Part shown: positions 11,615 to 23,945 of the stretch, piece by piece
Layout: every line of letters begins with the position of its first letter
How positions within the stretch are numbered: the stretch's first letter is position 1
Source of the DNA: Hyperoodon ampullatus
Taxonomy: Eukaryota; Chordata; Mammalia; Artiodactyla; Ziphiidae
NCBI GenBank assembly: GCA_949752795.1
Contig: OX457057.1
Location: forward strand, 102,885,513-102,949,512
Length of the DNA stretch: 64,000 nt
Direction: 5' to 3'
Made by a program: the position numbers and the translations under genes
Notes under the pieces: generated by a model
Seen by the model: the letters and a program-made list of their open reading frames with translations, nothing else
Database searches by the model: none
What the model was told of the DNA's origin: nothing

Positions 11615-13217
11615 TGTAGATTTTTTTTGATGATAGCCATTCTGACTGGTGTGAGGTGATATCTCATTGTAGTTTTGATTTGCATTTCTCTAATAATTAG
11701 AGATGTTGAGCATCTTTTTATGTGCCTCTTGGCCATCTGTATGTCTTCTTTGGAGAAATGTCTACTTAGATCTTCTGCCCATTTTTTGATTGGGTTGTTT
11801 GTTTTTTGGATATTGAGCCACATGAGCTGTTTGTAAATTTTGGAGACTAATCCCTTGTCGGTCACATTGTTTGAGAATATTTTCTCCCATTCTGTGGGAA
11901 CAACTGATTTTGGTATATTTATTTTGTATCCTACAACTTTGCTGAATTTACTTATTAGTTCTAACAGTTTTTTTTTTTTTGGTGGAGTCTTCAGGATTTT
12001 TATATGTAATATTGTGTCATCTGCAAAGAGATGCAGTTTTACTTCTTCCTTTCTGATTTGATGAATTTTATTTCCTTTTCTTGCCTAATTCCACTGTCTA
12101 GGACTTCCAGTACTATGTTGAATAAAAAAACAGTGGCAAGAGTGGCCATCTTGATCTTAGAGGAAAAGCTTTCAGTTTTTCACTGCTGAGTGTGATGATA
12201 GCTGTGGGCTTGTCATATGTCACCTTTATTATGTTGAGATACATTGCTTTTTTACCCATTTTACCCATTTACCCATTACCCAAAAGGTACATTTACTTTT
12301 TCGGGAGTTTTTATAATGAAAGGGTTTTAAATTTTGTCAGATGCTTTTTCTGCATCTATTGAGATGATCCTATGATTTTTATCCTTCATTCTGTTAATGT
12401 GGTATATCACATATATTGATTTGCATGTGTTGAACCATCCTTGTATCACTGGAAGAAACCCCACTTGATTATAATGTGTGATCCTTTTAATGTGCTCTTG
12501 AATTTAGTTTGCTAATATTTTAATGCAGATTTTTGCATCTATGTCCATCAGGGATATTGCCTTTAATTTTGTTATCTTTAGTGTTCTTGTCTTATTTTAG
12601 TATCAAGGTAATGCTGGCCTTGTAAAAGGAGTTTGGAAGTATTTCCTCCTCTTCTATTTTTTGGAAGAGTTTTGAGAAGAATTGGTATTAATTTTTCTTT
12701 AAATTCTTGGTAGAATTCACCAGTGAAGCCATCTGATCCTGGACTTTTGTTTTTTGGGAGATTTTTGATTATTGATTCAATCTTCTTAATTGTTATTGGT
12801 CTGTTCAGATTTTCTGTTTCTTCTTGATTCAGTCTTGATAGGTTGTATGTTTCTAGGAATTTATCCATTTATTCTAGGTTATCTAATTTGTTGGTGTATA
12901 ATTTATCGTAATAGTTTCTTATGATCATTAGTATTTCTGTGTTATCAGTTGTAATATCTCCTACTTCAATTCTGATTTTATTTGAGTCTTCACTCTTTTT
13001 TTCTTAGTCTAGCTAAGGGTTTGTCAATTTTGTTTATCTTTTTAAGAAACCAGATTTTAGTTTCATTGATCTTTTATATTGTCTTTTTAGTCTCTGTGCC
13101 ATTTATTTCCACTCTGATCCTTGTTATTTTCTTCCTTCTACTAATTTTGAGCCTAAGTTGCTTTTCTTTTTCTAGACTTGAAATGTAAGGGTAGTTGTTT
13201 ATATGAGATTTTTTTCT

Positions 13218-13268
13218 TATTTTGTTTTGTTTTGTTTTTATTGAAGTATAGTTGATTTACAGTGTTGT
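13218..13268 (-). mobile_element. Very short 5'-truncated L1 tail
   Basis: About 50 bp reads (ttttg)n followed by 'attgaagtatagttgattt', the extreme 3' end of a cetartiodactyl L1 on the minus strand. It is flanked by similar text gagatttttttctt (13205-13218) and gagatctttctttttctt (13270-13287), a diverged target duplication. It interrupts the old L1. Confidence 0.6.
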
Positions 13269-16085
13269 GGAGATCTTTCTTTTTCTTAAAGTAGACATTT
13301 ATTGCTATAACTTGTCCTCTTAGAACTGGTTTTGCTACAACTCATACGTTTTGGTATTTTGTGTTTCGATTTTCATTTATTTCAAAATATTTTTTGATTT
13401 CTCTTTTGATTTCTTCCATAACCCATTGGTTGTTCAGGAACATGTTGTTTAATTTCCACATATCTGTGAATTTTCTGTTTTTCTTGTTGTGATTGATTTC
13501 ATAACATTGTGGTCAGAAAAGATGTTTCATATAATTTCAATCTTAAATTTATTAAGACTTTTTTGTGGCCTAACATATGATCTATCCTGGAGACTATTTC
13601 ATTTTTGCTTGAAGAGAATATGTATTGTGCTGCTGTTGGATGGCCTGTTTTGTGTGTATGTCTGTTAGGTCAATCTGGTCTAACATGTAGTTTAATTCCA
13701 GTGTTTTCTTATTGATTTTCTATCTGGATCATCTATCTATTGTTGAAAGTGCATTATTGAAATCCCCTACTATTATTGTATTGCTGTCTGTCTCTCCCTT
13801 TGCCTCATTAATGTTTGCTTTATGTATTTATTTGCTCTGATGTTTGGTGCATATAAATATTTACAATTGTTATATCCTCTTGATGAATTGACCTCTTTAT
13901 CATTTTATGTCTCTTATTACAGTTTTTGGCTTAAAGTCTATTTTGTCTGATATGAGTATAGCTACCCCTACTTTCTTTTGGTTTCAATTTGGATGGAATA
14001 TGTTTTTCCCTTTCAGTCTATGTGTGTCCTTAAAGTTGAAATGAGTCTCTTGTAGGCAACATAGAGTTGGGTCTTGTTTTTTATCCACTGAGCCACTCTG
14101 TTATCTTTTGATTGGAGAACTCAGTCCATTAACATTTAAAGTAATTATTCATACAAATGGACTTAGTTTTGCCATTTTGTTCATTGTTTTCTGGCTGTTT
14201 CCTAGTTCTTGTTTCTTTTTTCCTTTCTTCCTCTCATGCTATCTTCCTTTACGTTTTGTTGATTTTCTACAGTAGTATGCTTGAATTCCTTTCTCTTTCC
14301 CTTTTGTTTATCTACTATAGGTTTTTACTTTGTGGTTACCATGAAGCTTACATAAAGCATCTTATAACTATCCATTTTAAGGTGCTAACTTAACTTCAAA
14401 TGCATACAAAAGCTCTACATTTTTATATCCCCCAAATTCACATTTTTGATGTTACAATCTTCATCTATTTATATAGTATATCTATAACAAATTATTGTAG
14501 TTATAGTTATTTGAATACTTTTGTGTTTTCACTGTTATGCTAGACTTGAAAATGATTTACCTGCAACCATCATGATATCATCGTATTCTGAATTTAACTC
14601 TATATTTACCTTTTCCAGTGAGTTTTACAGTTTCATATGTTTCATGTTACTAATTAGCATCCTTTTGTTTCAGCTTGAAGAACTCCCTTGAACATTTCTT
14701 ATAAGGCTGGTCTGGTCGTGATGAACTCCTTCAGCTTTTGCCTGGGAAACACTTTATCTCTCCTTCAATTCCAAAGTATTACTTTGCAAAGTAGAGTATT
14801 CTTGGTTGGCATTGTTTTTTCTTTCACCACTTTGATATATCATCCACTCCCTTCTGCCCTGCAAGGTTTCTGTTGAGAAATCTGCTCTTAATCTTATAGG
14901 GGTTCTCTTGTATGTAACATGTTGCTTTTCTCTTGCTGCTTTTAAGATTCTTTCTTGGTCTTTATGTGTCTCTTTAGTTCTCCTTATTTGGTATTTGGGT
15001 TTCCTAGATCTGAATATCTGTTTCTTTAGGTTAGGAAAATTTTCAGCTATTATTTCTGTTTATAAGCTTCTGTCCATTTCTGTGTGTCTCTTTTTTTCCC
15101 CAGGACTCATATAATGCATATATTGGTCCTGTTGATGGTGTCCCTTAAGTCCCTTAAGTATCTTTACTCTTTTTCATTCTTTTTTATTTTTTCTTCTCTG
15201 GTGGGATGAATTCCACTGCCCTGTCTTTGAGTTTGATGATCTTTTATTTCCTGCTTGATCTAGTCTGCTGTTGAACCCCTCTATTGAGTTTTCAGTTCAG
15301 TTAACTTATTCTTCAGCTCTATAATTTCTTCTTGGTACTTAAAAAAAATATTTTCTATCTCTTTCTTGAAATTCTCACTTTGTTCATTCATTGCTCTCCT
15401 GACTTTGGTGAACATCTTTATGAATTCTCTTTTGAACTCTATTAGGTAAATCACTTATCTCCATTTCATTAAGATTGGTTTCTAGAGATTTATTCTTTTG
15501 TTTGGAACATATTTCTTATTTCTTCATTTTCCTTGACTCTCTGTGTTGGTTTCTGTGTGTTAGATAAAAGAGTTGCCTTTTCCAGTCTTGACAGACTGGT
15601 CTCATGTAGGAGATAAACCTCATCAATAAACCTGGCTATAGCTCCTAGTTGACTCTCAGATTTTTGTGGTTGTCCAAGCTGCTGTCTTTGTTCTTAGTGG
15701 CTTCCAGCAGTTGAGGGTGTGCTAAGACCTGTCACTGTCCCACAGGGGAGGGCCTCAGTCAGTACCTAGATGCAGTCTGATTGGAAAAAAAAGTTGGGAC
15801 ATTAAATGTTGGGTCCAAACCCTTCACTCAGGGAGAAACTGAGAGTTGTGAGTTCCCTTCTGCCTGTGTGTTGCTGCACCAAGGGGGAAGTTTATGAACA
15901 GACTGTTTCTGTCTCTTCCACCTATTTCAGTGTTTCTTGTTTTTTTTTTTTCCCCCTCATTTGTCTGATGTGTAGGATTTGCTTGGCTAGTTTCTGGATT
16001 TCTTTCCATATGTGGCTGTAGATTTGTTGTGTCTGTGGGAGGAGGTTAGTTTAGGAGCTTCCTATGTTGCCATATTGAACCAGAA

Positions 16086-17012
16086 CTCTTCAGTACTTCT
16101 TTTCAACATTTTACTGGAGGCCACAAATGATAATCTTGCACATGAAAAGCCCTACAGAATTTACCAAAAAATTGCTAAGAGTAATAAGAGAGTTTAGCAA
16201 GATCACAGGGTTAAAAAGTCAAGATACAAAAATATACGCTGTTCTATATATTAGCAATGAAATTGGAAAATAAAATTAAAAAACAATACCACTTACAATA
16301 ATGTCCAGAAACGTAAAATACTTAGGGATAAATTTAACAATTGTGTACCAGACTTGTACAATGAAAGCTACAAAGCATACTTGAGTGAGATTAAAAAAGA
16401 CTTAAATAAATTGAGAGATAAACCATGTTCCAGGATCAGAAGGCTAATTTTATTGCTAAAATTGCAGTTCTCCCTAAATTGATCCACAGGTATATTGGAA
16501 TCCTAACAAAAATTCTAGGGTGTTTTTTCATTAAAAATTTTACAAGCTAATTTTAATATTTTATGTAATTGTAAAGGACTTTGGCCAAAATACTTTTTAA
16601 AAGAGGAGGAAATTTAGAGGATTGAAATATTTGATTTGAAGACTTACCAAAAAGCTGTAATAAACAGTGTAATATTGATGTAAGGATAGACATATAGAGC
16701 AGTGGGATAAAATAGAGAGTTCAGACCCACAGAAACATGGAGAACTGATTTTCACCAAATGTGCCAAGGTAATTCAGTGGGAAGAGTACAGTCTTCTCAA
16801 CAATTATGTTGAAACAATTGGTTGCCCATTTGGAAAAAATGAACCTCAGCACTTGACTTATTCCTTATACAAATATTACCTTGAAATGAATCATAGATCT
16901 AAAAGTAAAGGTTAAAACTATAAAACTTCTGGACGAGAACATAGGAGACTATCTTTGCAAAGTTGGGTTAAGCAAAAAAATTTGTGGTTAGGACAAAGGA
17001 AAAAACCTGATG

Positions 17013-17052
<40 letters not shown>

Positions 17053-17655
17053 GGTACCTGGGCTTCTCACTGTTGTGGCCTCTCCCACTGCAGAGCACAG
17101 GCTCCAGACGTGCAGGCCCAGCGGCCATGGCTCACGGGCCCAGCCGCTCCGCGGCATGTGGGATCCTCCCGGACCGGGGCACGGACCCATGTCCCCTGCA
17201 TCGGCAGGCGGACTCTCAACCACTGTGCCACCAGGGAAGCCCTGATGAAAATTTTTTAAAATTGTTTTTCATAAACATTAAAAACTTTTGCTCTTTGTTA
17301 CCATTAAGAAAATGAAAATGTCAAGCCCTAGACTGGGAGATAAGGTTTGTCTTACATGTATCTGACAAAGGACTTCTACCTGGAATATTTAAGGAATTCT
17401 TATAATTCTACAATAAAAAGACAAACATTCTAATATATATTTTAACAAAGAAAGATATGCAAATATACTCTGTGGCAAGTTGTATGAATAGAGAAAAGAG
17501 AGCCATTTCATAATGGTATAATGTGGGGGATTTCATAATGAATTTATCAGGAAAACATAACAATCACAAATGAGTATTCACTTAATAGCAGAGCTTTTAT
17601 ATTTATAAAGCAAAAACTGACAGAACTAAAGGAAGACACAAATACACATCACTGA
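16086..17655 (+). repeat. Ancient L1M ORF2 fragment, plus strand, split by a SINE
   Basis: Plus-strand text such as 'cttcttttcaacattttactgg', 'acttagggataaatttaac' and 'aaaacttctggacgagaac' recalls L1 ORF2 from the RT region to the C-terminal part. Many stops and indels are present. A CHR SINE splits it at 17019-17242. Whether it belongs with the plus-strand L1M left of 7918 is unclear. Confidence 0.65.
17019..17242 (-). mobile_element. CHR-type SINE (copy 4)
   Basis: A T-run of about 34 bases is followed by the CHR body ending in 'ccaccagggaagccc'. The target repeat tgatgaaaattttt lies at 17008-17021 and 17243-17256. The insertion disrupts the old L1M. The long uninterrupted tail suggests a recent insertion that could be polymorphic or lineage-restricted. 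Confidence 0.93.
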
Positions 17656-17678
17656 TGGAGTTCTTTAAAGTCCTCTTT

Positions 17679-18281
17679 CAGAATTCCTCACCTTACCACA
17701 TTTCTACACTGTGTGTAACCCTGGATGAGCCTCCCTGGCCTCAGGGAATGTCTGTCAGGCACCAGGGCACAATGGAAAGGGGGATCTGCATCCCAGGACT
17801 GTACCTGACACCGTGTTTCTCTGAACAAACTTCATTCAGTTATTCAACAGATATAGATTGAGCTTCATGCAAGTACCAAAGAGTTCCTAGATGCGGCAAT
17901 CCAAAGGCAGTCTGCCCTCAGGTTTATGAGGTAATGAAGCACACAGGTAAGTACACCTCTCTGAGCCTCAGATTCCTATTTATGAAGTGTGGGTTATGGC
18001 AACAATATGGAAACATCATAAATGACCATCAACATATGAGCACATCACTAGATTGTGATATAAGTGTGAGAATTCTATAGAGCAGTGAAAGTGGATGAAT
18101 TAGAACTACACTTATCAATATAGATAAATAAGTTAAGTGAAAAAAGCAAATTGAAGAAGGATACATTAGTAGGATTATTCATATAAAGTAAAATATGCAA
18201 AGCAATAATAAATTATGGATACATATCTTTGTAATAAAGGCAAGAAATTATGCATGGGAATGATATGCCAAATATGTAAAA
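17679..18281 (+). repeat. Inverted duplication, left arm
   Basis: About 600 bp matches the reverse complement of 21732-22333 with roughly 90% identity by eye. Shared landmarks include gaattcct at the outer edge, 'gtctgtcaggcaccagggca', 'aaggcagtctgccctcagg' and 'cataaatgaccatca'. Inside it are an MIR-like stretch (near 17950) and old L1 3'-end-like text. Because both arms share the same composite order, a duplication or one compound family is more likely than independent insertions. Confidence 0.85.
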
Positions 18282-18289
18282 GAGTCTGG

Positions 18290-20060
18290 ACTTTTATGTT
18301 CAGAGAGCTCTTGAAAGTTTAGAATATAATGGCAGAAATTAAAAATTCAATAGAAATCTTGGAATAAAGTTGAAGAAAACTTTCAGAAAGCATAGCAAAA
18401 ATCCAGAGATGAAAAATAGAAGTGAAAAGATATGAAATTGGAGGACCCATCCAGGAGGTTCAATAACTGAATAATTGGAATTCAAGAAAAAAGCCAGAGA
18501 AAACTAAGGTGAGGAAGTTAACAGTGAAATAGAATTTCCCAGAACTGAAGGCTATGCATCTTCAGGACCCAGTTACTAACTTGTATAATGGTTAAAAATA
18601 GAATCACATCAAGGCATATCCCTGTGAAATTTCAGAATATTGATATATTTATCAGGGAAATTAATGCTGGAACCCTCAAAAATCTTAGTGGTTTAACAAA
18701 ACCAAAGTTTGTCACTTATGCAAAGCCTGATGTACTTCAGGAGGTCCAACTCCACCTTATAAATATGTCACCTGGATTGCGAGCCTCCTGAGGTAGTTGT
18801 GGGAAGGGAAATTAGGGTTGGAGGAGGCATACTGGCTTGTAGCCTGGAGGTGACATGTGTCACTTCTGCTCTCAGCCCATTGGCCAGAACTAGTCATATG
18901 GCCCTGATCTAACTGTAGTCAAGGCTAGAAAGGCTGGAAAACCTAGAGGAGTACATGCAATACTTGGTGTTTTGCACACCAATAACTGGAAACAAAAAGA
19001 AGATCCCTCACCACTGGTCATATACAAAGGATCAGGAAGAAAGATGGCCTTGCACTTCTTAGTGGTAATACTGGAAACTAGAATACAGTGGAGTAATGCT
19101 TTCAAAAATTTCAAAGTTAGTGATTTATAACTTAGAATTCTATACCTAGCCAAACTATCAATCAAGGGTCAGTGTAGAATAAAGCCATTTCAGACAACAA
19201 TGTATCAAATAATTTACTTTCCATGTACCCCTTCTCTGGAAGCTGCCGGATAGATAATGTGCTCCATTAAATTGAGAGAGAAGCAAGAGGAAGAAAAAAG
19301 ATACAAGGCACAGGAGATCCAATGCAGGAAAGAGGTGAAGAGAGTTCTTAGGACTACTATGGAGGGAGATCCTATGATGTGAGCTGGGCACCTGGCACAC
19401 AAGGAGAACAGAAGCAGGTGAGACGATTCCAGGGGAGGCTTCTTCAAGAAGATGTAATCAACAGACTACCTGGACTATCTGAATATATTGAGAAAAAATT
19501 TAAACAGTTGGCAATGAATTTGTTGAATTAATCATAGTTACTTAGGAAATAAAGAAAATGGAAAAAAGAGAATTATTAAATACAGAGAAAACAAAAAGTT
19601 GTGTGGGGAAGGAATTTAACTATAGCTTAGTACAAAACTCAGCTGTGAATTCCAGAATAGTCACCATCATGTTTCCCAAATACTGATCTAGTTAAAATTG
19701 TGCTGTAAGTATATTGGGAGAATGAAATGGTGGGAAGAATACATGGAGGAGAATGAGGTGGGAAGGAGGAAAGAGAGCCAAATTTCACCTTCTATTGTGT
19801 GAAAGTAATTGATAATTCCTAAAACAAACAAACAAACAACAGTAGCAAGCATGTTATTAAGAGGTAGGAAGTCAATACCAAGAGAATCATCCAGAGGAAT
19901 TGCAAGTGGTTGCCTGTGGGAAGAAAGAAATGGGACAGGGAGGCAGAGGACCACTGTTTTGACTTAATAAACTTGATTGATCTAGTTGACTCTAAATTAT
20001 GTGCTTGTATAACTTTGCTAAAAGTAAAGAGATAATAAAAGAAAAACCAAGCTCTAGACT
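18290..20060 (+). repeat. Ancient L1M/HAL1-like sequence, plus strand
   Basis: Phrases such as 'cttagaattctatacctag', 'ctctggaagctgccgg' and 'gaaaaaagccagagaaaac' are typical of old L1ME/HAL1 3' regions. A segment at about 18676-18960 reads differently ('cttagtggtttaacaaaacc') and may be a separate old LTR or DNA element inserted in it. No coding capacity remains. Confidence 0.5.
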
Positions 20061-20559
20061 GATGGCTATAGCATGATACAATTTTATAAATGCCCCCACA
20101 CTGTATAGGAACATACAGGTTTGTGTGAATGACTTGAGAAAGACTGGGCTAGTCACCAAAGTGGAAACTCTTATCTCTGGGGAGGTGAGCCTGACATTTG
20201 AGGCTTATGTATAGTGTTTAATGGAGAATTCGGCCTTATTTTCATAAAAATGTATTTACGTGTTATTTATGAAATTAAGTGTAAATAAATAATAAAAAGC
20301 AAAAAAGTATTTTAGATCTGGAATGTAATGGCCTAATTAAGAAGTCATTTTTGAACTTAACCTCACTTTCGCACAGCTGATGGTAGAAATATCAACAGGG
20401 AGAGTCAAGCTGAGAAAAGGGGCAACCATGAGAGTTACAAGAGTGGCACCAAGGTGGGGACAATGCAGGAGACTTTCATTTAATCTCACTGTATGTAACT
20501 GTGTGACACTTATCCAGTCCAAGGCCCCAGAGAGATCTGCACATTTTCTACCCCTCCAT
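20061..20559. other. Unclassified sequence, possibly old L1 3' UTR
   Basis: No gene or clear repeat was recognised. Some text resembles decayed L1 3' UTR. Confidence 0.35.
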
Positions 20560-20990
20560 CCCCTATTCACTATCCATTCAATATCCATCTTCATTCATTA
20601 TCCATTTACTATCCATTCAATATCCATCTTCATTCATTATCCATTCACCATCCACTTGCCATCTATCCATCTTGCTCCATGATACATTAAACCATCCATT
20701 TACCATCACTCATCACCTACCACCCATCCACTGTCTCTCCACCGTCTACCCATCCACCATTCACCTGCTATGAATCCATTTTCGAAGATGTAGCTATCTG
20801 TCATTTACTCATCATCCACCCATTTATCACCTAATCATCATCTATCCATCCAGAATCCATCCATTCATTCTATCCACCATCCACCTTCTATCTATGCTTC
20901 CACAGTACACAACCCATTATCCATCCACCTAGCAACCATCCATTTATTTACCATCTATTCCCCATTCATGCACCATCCAGCCATCATTTA
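20560..20990. repeat. Degenerate (CCAT)n simple repeat with a 39-bp tandem unit
   Basis: The whole stretch is dominated by ccat, atcc and tcat words. At 20571-20609 and 20610-20648 a 39-bp unit is repeated with one mismatch. The plus-strand frame through it repeats FTIHSISIFIHYP, but there is no sign of a gene. Confidence 0.9.
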
Positions 20991-21179
20991 CTTGTCCACC
21001 ATTTTCAATTACAAAGTCTATTCAAGGTGGAAGCTATTGTTACTATCCTCAAATTCTAGCCAGTGAGAGAAAGCTGAGATACAGGGTGTAGGTGAGGGAC
21101 CTGCCTGGCATCAGGCACTGAATCAGGAAGAGTGCCGAGTTGCCCAGGAGTTTACTTCCTCGTTACAGCTTCTCCCTGC

Positions 21180-21370
21180 TGAATACTCAGGCAAAGGGAC
21201 CTGGGTTTAATAATGAACTCCCTACTTACGGTCATGTGAGGTTGGCAACTTCTCTGAGCTTCAGCAACTTCACTTAAAATGGTAATAATGCATGTAAAAT
21301 CCTTAGTGACTATGTATTATATGCCTGGCACATAGTAAGCACTCAGTAAATGTTGATAGTAGTAATTATC
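21180..21370 (+). repeat. MIR SINE
   Basis: Plus-strand MIR order: 'gacctgggtt', 'ttctctgagcttcagc', 'aaaatggtaataatg', and finally 'gcctggcacatagtaagcac'. Diverged; boundaries approximate. Confidence 0.75.
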
Positions 21371-21731
21371 AATAATAATTGGAAAGTTAATCTTTTATCT
21401 ACCCTTCCTCAGGAATCAAATGGAATGTTCCAGGCCTAAATAGATATGCTTAGGGTTATCTGTTGTTTGGGTTATCCATACTACTGTACAATTGACTGAT
21501 CATAAGGATTAAAAAACTAATTATCTTTGCAAGTTCAATGTAGCATTAAACTTTTATTTCAATATATTTCAGGCATACCAAAAATAGAAATAATATAAGA
21601 GACACCTGTGTACCCTCTAGCTCCCTGAAAAGGTAAAGCATTTCAGGTTAAATGAAAACTCCTGAGCATCTCTTCTGGCAAACTCTTGAGTGTGCCTTCC
21701 AGTTCCTCTCCCTTTCTCCCCAAAGAGAACT

Positions 21732-22333
21732 GTTTTTCCAAATTTAGCATATCATTCCCATGCATAATTTCTTGACTTTATTACAAAGATATGTATCCAT
21801 AATTTATTATTGCTTTGCATATTTTACAACTTTATATGAATAATGCTGCTAATCTAGCCTTCAATTTGCTTTTTTCACTTACTTATCTATATTGATAAAT
21901 GCAGTTCTAGTTCATCCCCTTTCACTGCTCTATAGAATTCTCACATTTATACCACAGTCTAGTGATGTGCTCATATGCTGATGGTCATTTATGATGTTTC
22001 CATATTGTTGCCATTACCCACACTTCATAGATTGGAATCTGAGGCTCAGAGAGGTGTACTTACCTGTGTGCTTCATTACCCCATAAACCTGAGGGCAGAC
22101 TGCCTTTGGATTGCTGCGTCTAGGAACTCTCTGGTACTTTCACGAAGCTCAGTCTATATGTGTTGAATAATGGAATGAAGTTTCTTCAGAGCAGCACAGT
22201 GTCAGGTACAGTCCCGGGATGAAGATCCCCCTTTCCACTGTGCCCTGGTGCCTGACAGACATTCTCTGAGGCCAGGGAGGCTTGTCCAGGTTCAAGCACA
22301 GTATGCAGAAAGGTGGTAAGGGAGGAATTCTGG
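21732..22333 (-). repeat. Inverted duplication, right arm
   Basis: The reverse complement of this segment aligns with 17679-18281 almost end to end, with only small indels. The minus-strand open frame here and the plus-strand frame in the left arm share the peptide run MSVRHQGT followed by ERGI, which reflects DNA similarity and is not evidence of a protein. The spacer between arms is about 3.45 kb. The flanks beyond the arms do not match. Confidence 0.85.
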
Positions 22334-23345
22334 AGGGAGGAATTCCTTTCCTTCCTGCATGTGACTGGGTCAGGACCTCTGTCATTCACAGGACTGTCCA
22401 GACAGGACAGGCAGTACGGCTGGCTTCTTGACAGGAAGTTGGTAAAGCAAGGGGACTGTGAGAAGGATCTGCTTTACCAGGAGGCAGTTCACATGACTCT
22501 TGACCTTGGTTTACTTCCTGCCGATTCCTGCCCACTTGCTGCCACCAGGAGACGCCCACTGTCTGGCCTAACTTGACTTTTTCCTAAAGAGTGCAGGGAT
22601 GCTTCTCTCCATTCAGGCGGAAGCTCCAGGGAGGTTATCCTTTCCAACAAATTCGGAGTAGAAGCTGGTACAAGTGCTTCCAGGCACAGCCATATCTGTG
22701 ACATGTCAAGGCTTAATTTATTCACCCAGAATTAAGACCCACTTGAGCTGGCCAGTTAACCGTCTCTGCTTGTCCAGTCCTGCTGTGCCACTGGCCTTCA
22801 TGAGGTAGCCCTGCCCCCAACTCCTGTGCAGAGACCTGGGTGGTTCACAGCAGGCCAGTGCCCCGTGGCCTCTTCGTGACACACCATGCTGGGCTGGTGT
22901 CCTCTGTGGAAACCTCTTGAGTGCAGATGGCCCCTTTATGACAGAAATATGACAAGAACATTCCCCAAGGATGCGGTTTGCTGTGGTAGTCATCTACAGA
23001 TTTTCCCACCAGGATCCTGGAGCAGGTCCAGTGCAGAGTTGCCACTGTCCTGAGAAGGGAACAGATGATCATGGAATTAAGTAATAGCCCTTCCCCCTTC
23101 TCTCTCCAACCCTTTGATTTCAGAGGCTCTGCTCTCGTTGTTAGTGGTCAGGAGTCCTGCACCTCCTTTGTGAACTAGGAACACATGGAAATGAGAGGTT
23201 TTCTGGGCTCTGAAAAGCAGCAACAAATAGCCCACAAAACCACTATCTGCAGCTGGAGCAACCCTTGCTACAAACCTCCCTGGAGGACAGCCAGGAAAAC
23301 AACCAAGTCAGCCCCCAAAATAGGTTCCTTGTAGGCACTTTCTTA
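22334..23345. other. Unique sequence, no gene recognised
   Basis: No repeat family was recognised. The composition is less AT-rich than its surroundings. One possible CTCF-like word lies at 22538-22556. No convincing exon was found. Confidence 0.4.
22538..22556 (+). promoter_or_regulatory. Possible CTCF-binding motif
   Basis: The word ctgccaccaggagacgccc resembles the CTCF core (CCACCAGGGGGCGC type) with about two departures. It lies in non-repeat sequence. Similarity to a motif does not show occupancy. Confidence 0.3.
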
Positions 23346-23347
23346 AG

Positions 23348-23348
23348 G

Positions 23349-23394
<46 letters not shown>

Positions 23395-23411
23395 GAGGGA
23401 GAGAGAGAAAA
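23348..23411. repeat. (GA)n microsatellite
   Basis: An a-run leads into about 20 ga units, then gaaagggaggga and a shorter (ga)n. It is a purine-only strand of over 60 bases. Confidence 0.95.
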
Positions 23412-23739
23412 CGAAAATAATGTTCAGAAGTAGTAATAATATTTGTAGAATGCATTTTTTTTTACTGTCACTCACTTGGTTTAAGTCTAATTATGTGTGA
23501 AAAAATATGTTATCAGCTGACAGATAGCATGGCTGTCAAGAAATTCATCACCATTTTTTTCCAGAAGCAGCCAAGTTTAGGTTCAAGTGAGGACTCTGTA
23601 GAGTGTAGATTTTGCCTTTACCAACACCGTCAACAAAAAGATCTGTGAGGTGTGGAGAAGATTCCTTTTGAGAATGATCCCCATATTTTTCTTTGCCTTT
23701 TTCTAGAGGGCCTTACAGATTGAATAGAGTAGACAGCCA

Positions 23740-23945
23740 TTTACTGAAAGAGGCCTCCATTGTGCTAGATACCCTACTAGGCACTTTTGCAAATGTTGGC
23801 TCCTTTGATCCTCAGAACAACTCCTCTTGGTAGGTATCACCACTAACTCTATTTGACAGACAAACACAATGAAGATTGGAGGTGGGGAAGTGACTCTCTC
23901 AGTTAGTGGCAGATGATTCTGGTCTTATGAGGCTGAGTTAGTGTT
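23740..23945 (-). repeat. MIR SINE
   Basis: Minus-strand MIR order: 'ttgtgctagataccctac', 'gatcctcagaacaactc', a degraded 'gacagacaaac..gaa' and 'gtggcagatgattctgg'. Ancient. Confidence 0.7.

Larger units (their letters stand above)
10137..11899 (-). mobile_element. Younger 5'-truncated L1 nested in the old L1
   Basis: It interrupts the older L1 between near-identical 12-mers, acacctgatttt at 10125-10136 and acaactgatttt at 11900-11911 (one mismatch). It carries the L1 3' UTR and the C-terminal part of ORF2, and is truncated at its 5' end near 11899. Between the left duplication and the recognisable 3' UTR there are about 70 extra bases, perhaps a weak 3' transduction or a decayed tail. It is interrupted by a dUTPase-like retrocopy and a long CHR SINE. 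Confidence 0.8.
7918..16085 (-). mobile_element. Old L1 LINE, minus strand, with nested insertions
   Basis: Read from the right, this gives an old 5' region (about 15560-16085), ORF1-like and ORF2 remnants (about 12000-15560 and 8680-10120) and the 3' end (7918-8434). It is interrupted by a Tigger/MER2-like element (8435-8672), a younger L1 (10137-11899, itself carrying two insertions) and a very short L1 tail (about 13218-13268). With these removed, the L1 text runs on continuously, for example from 10136 to 11912. ORF2 wording such as the antisense 'gtcatctgcaaagag' is visible, but frames are broken throughout. It is an inactive element of roughly 6 kb. Confidence 0.8.

Noticed and set aside
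20380..20682. Repetitive protein frame (FTIHSISIFIHYP units)
   Set aside because: It is a translation of the CCAT-rich simple repeat.
17655..22385. A conserved peptide shared by frames at 17655-17861 (plus) and 22149-22385 (minus)
   Set aside because: The similarity follows from the inverted DNA duplication; there is no start context, domain or third copy to support a gene.
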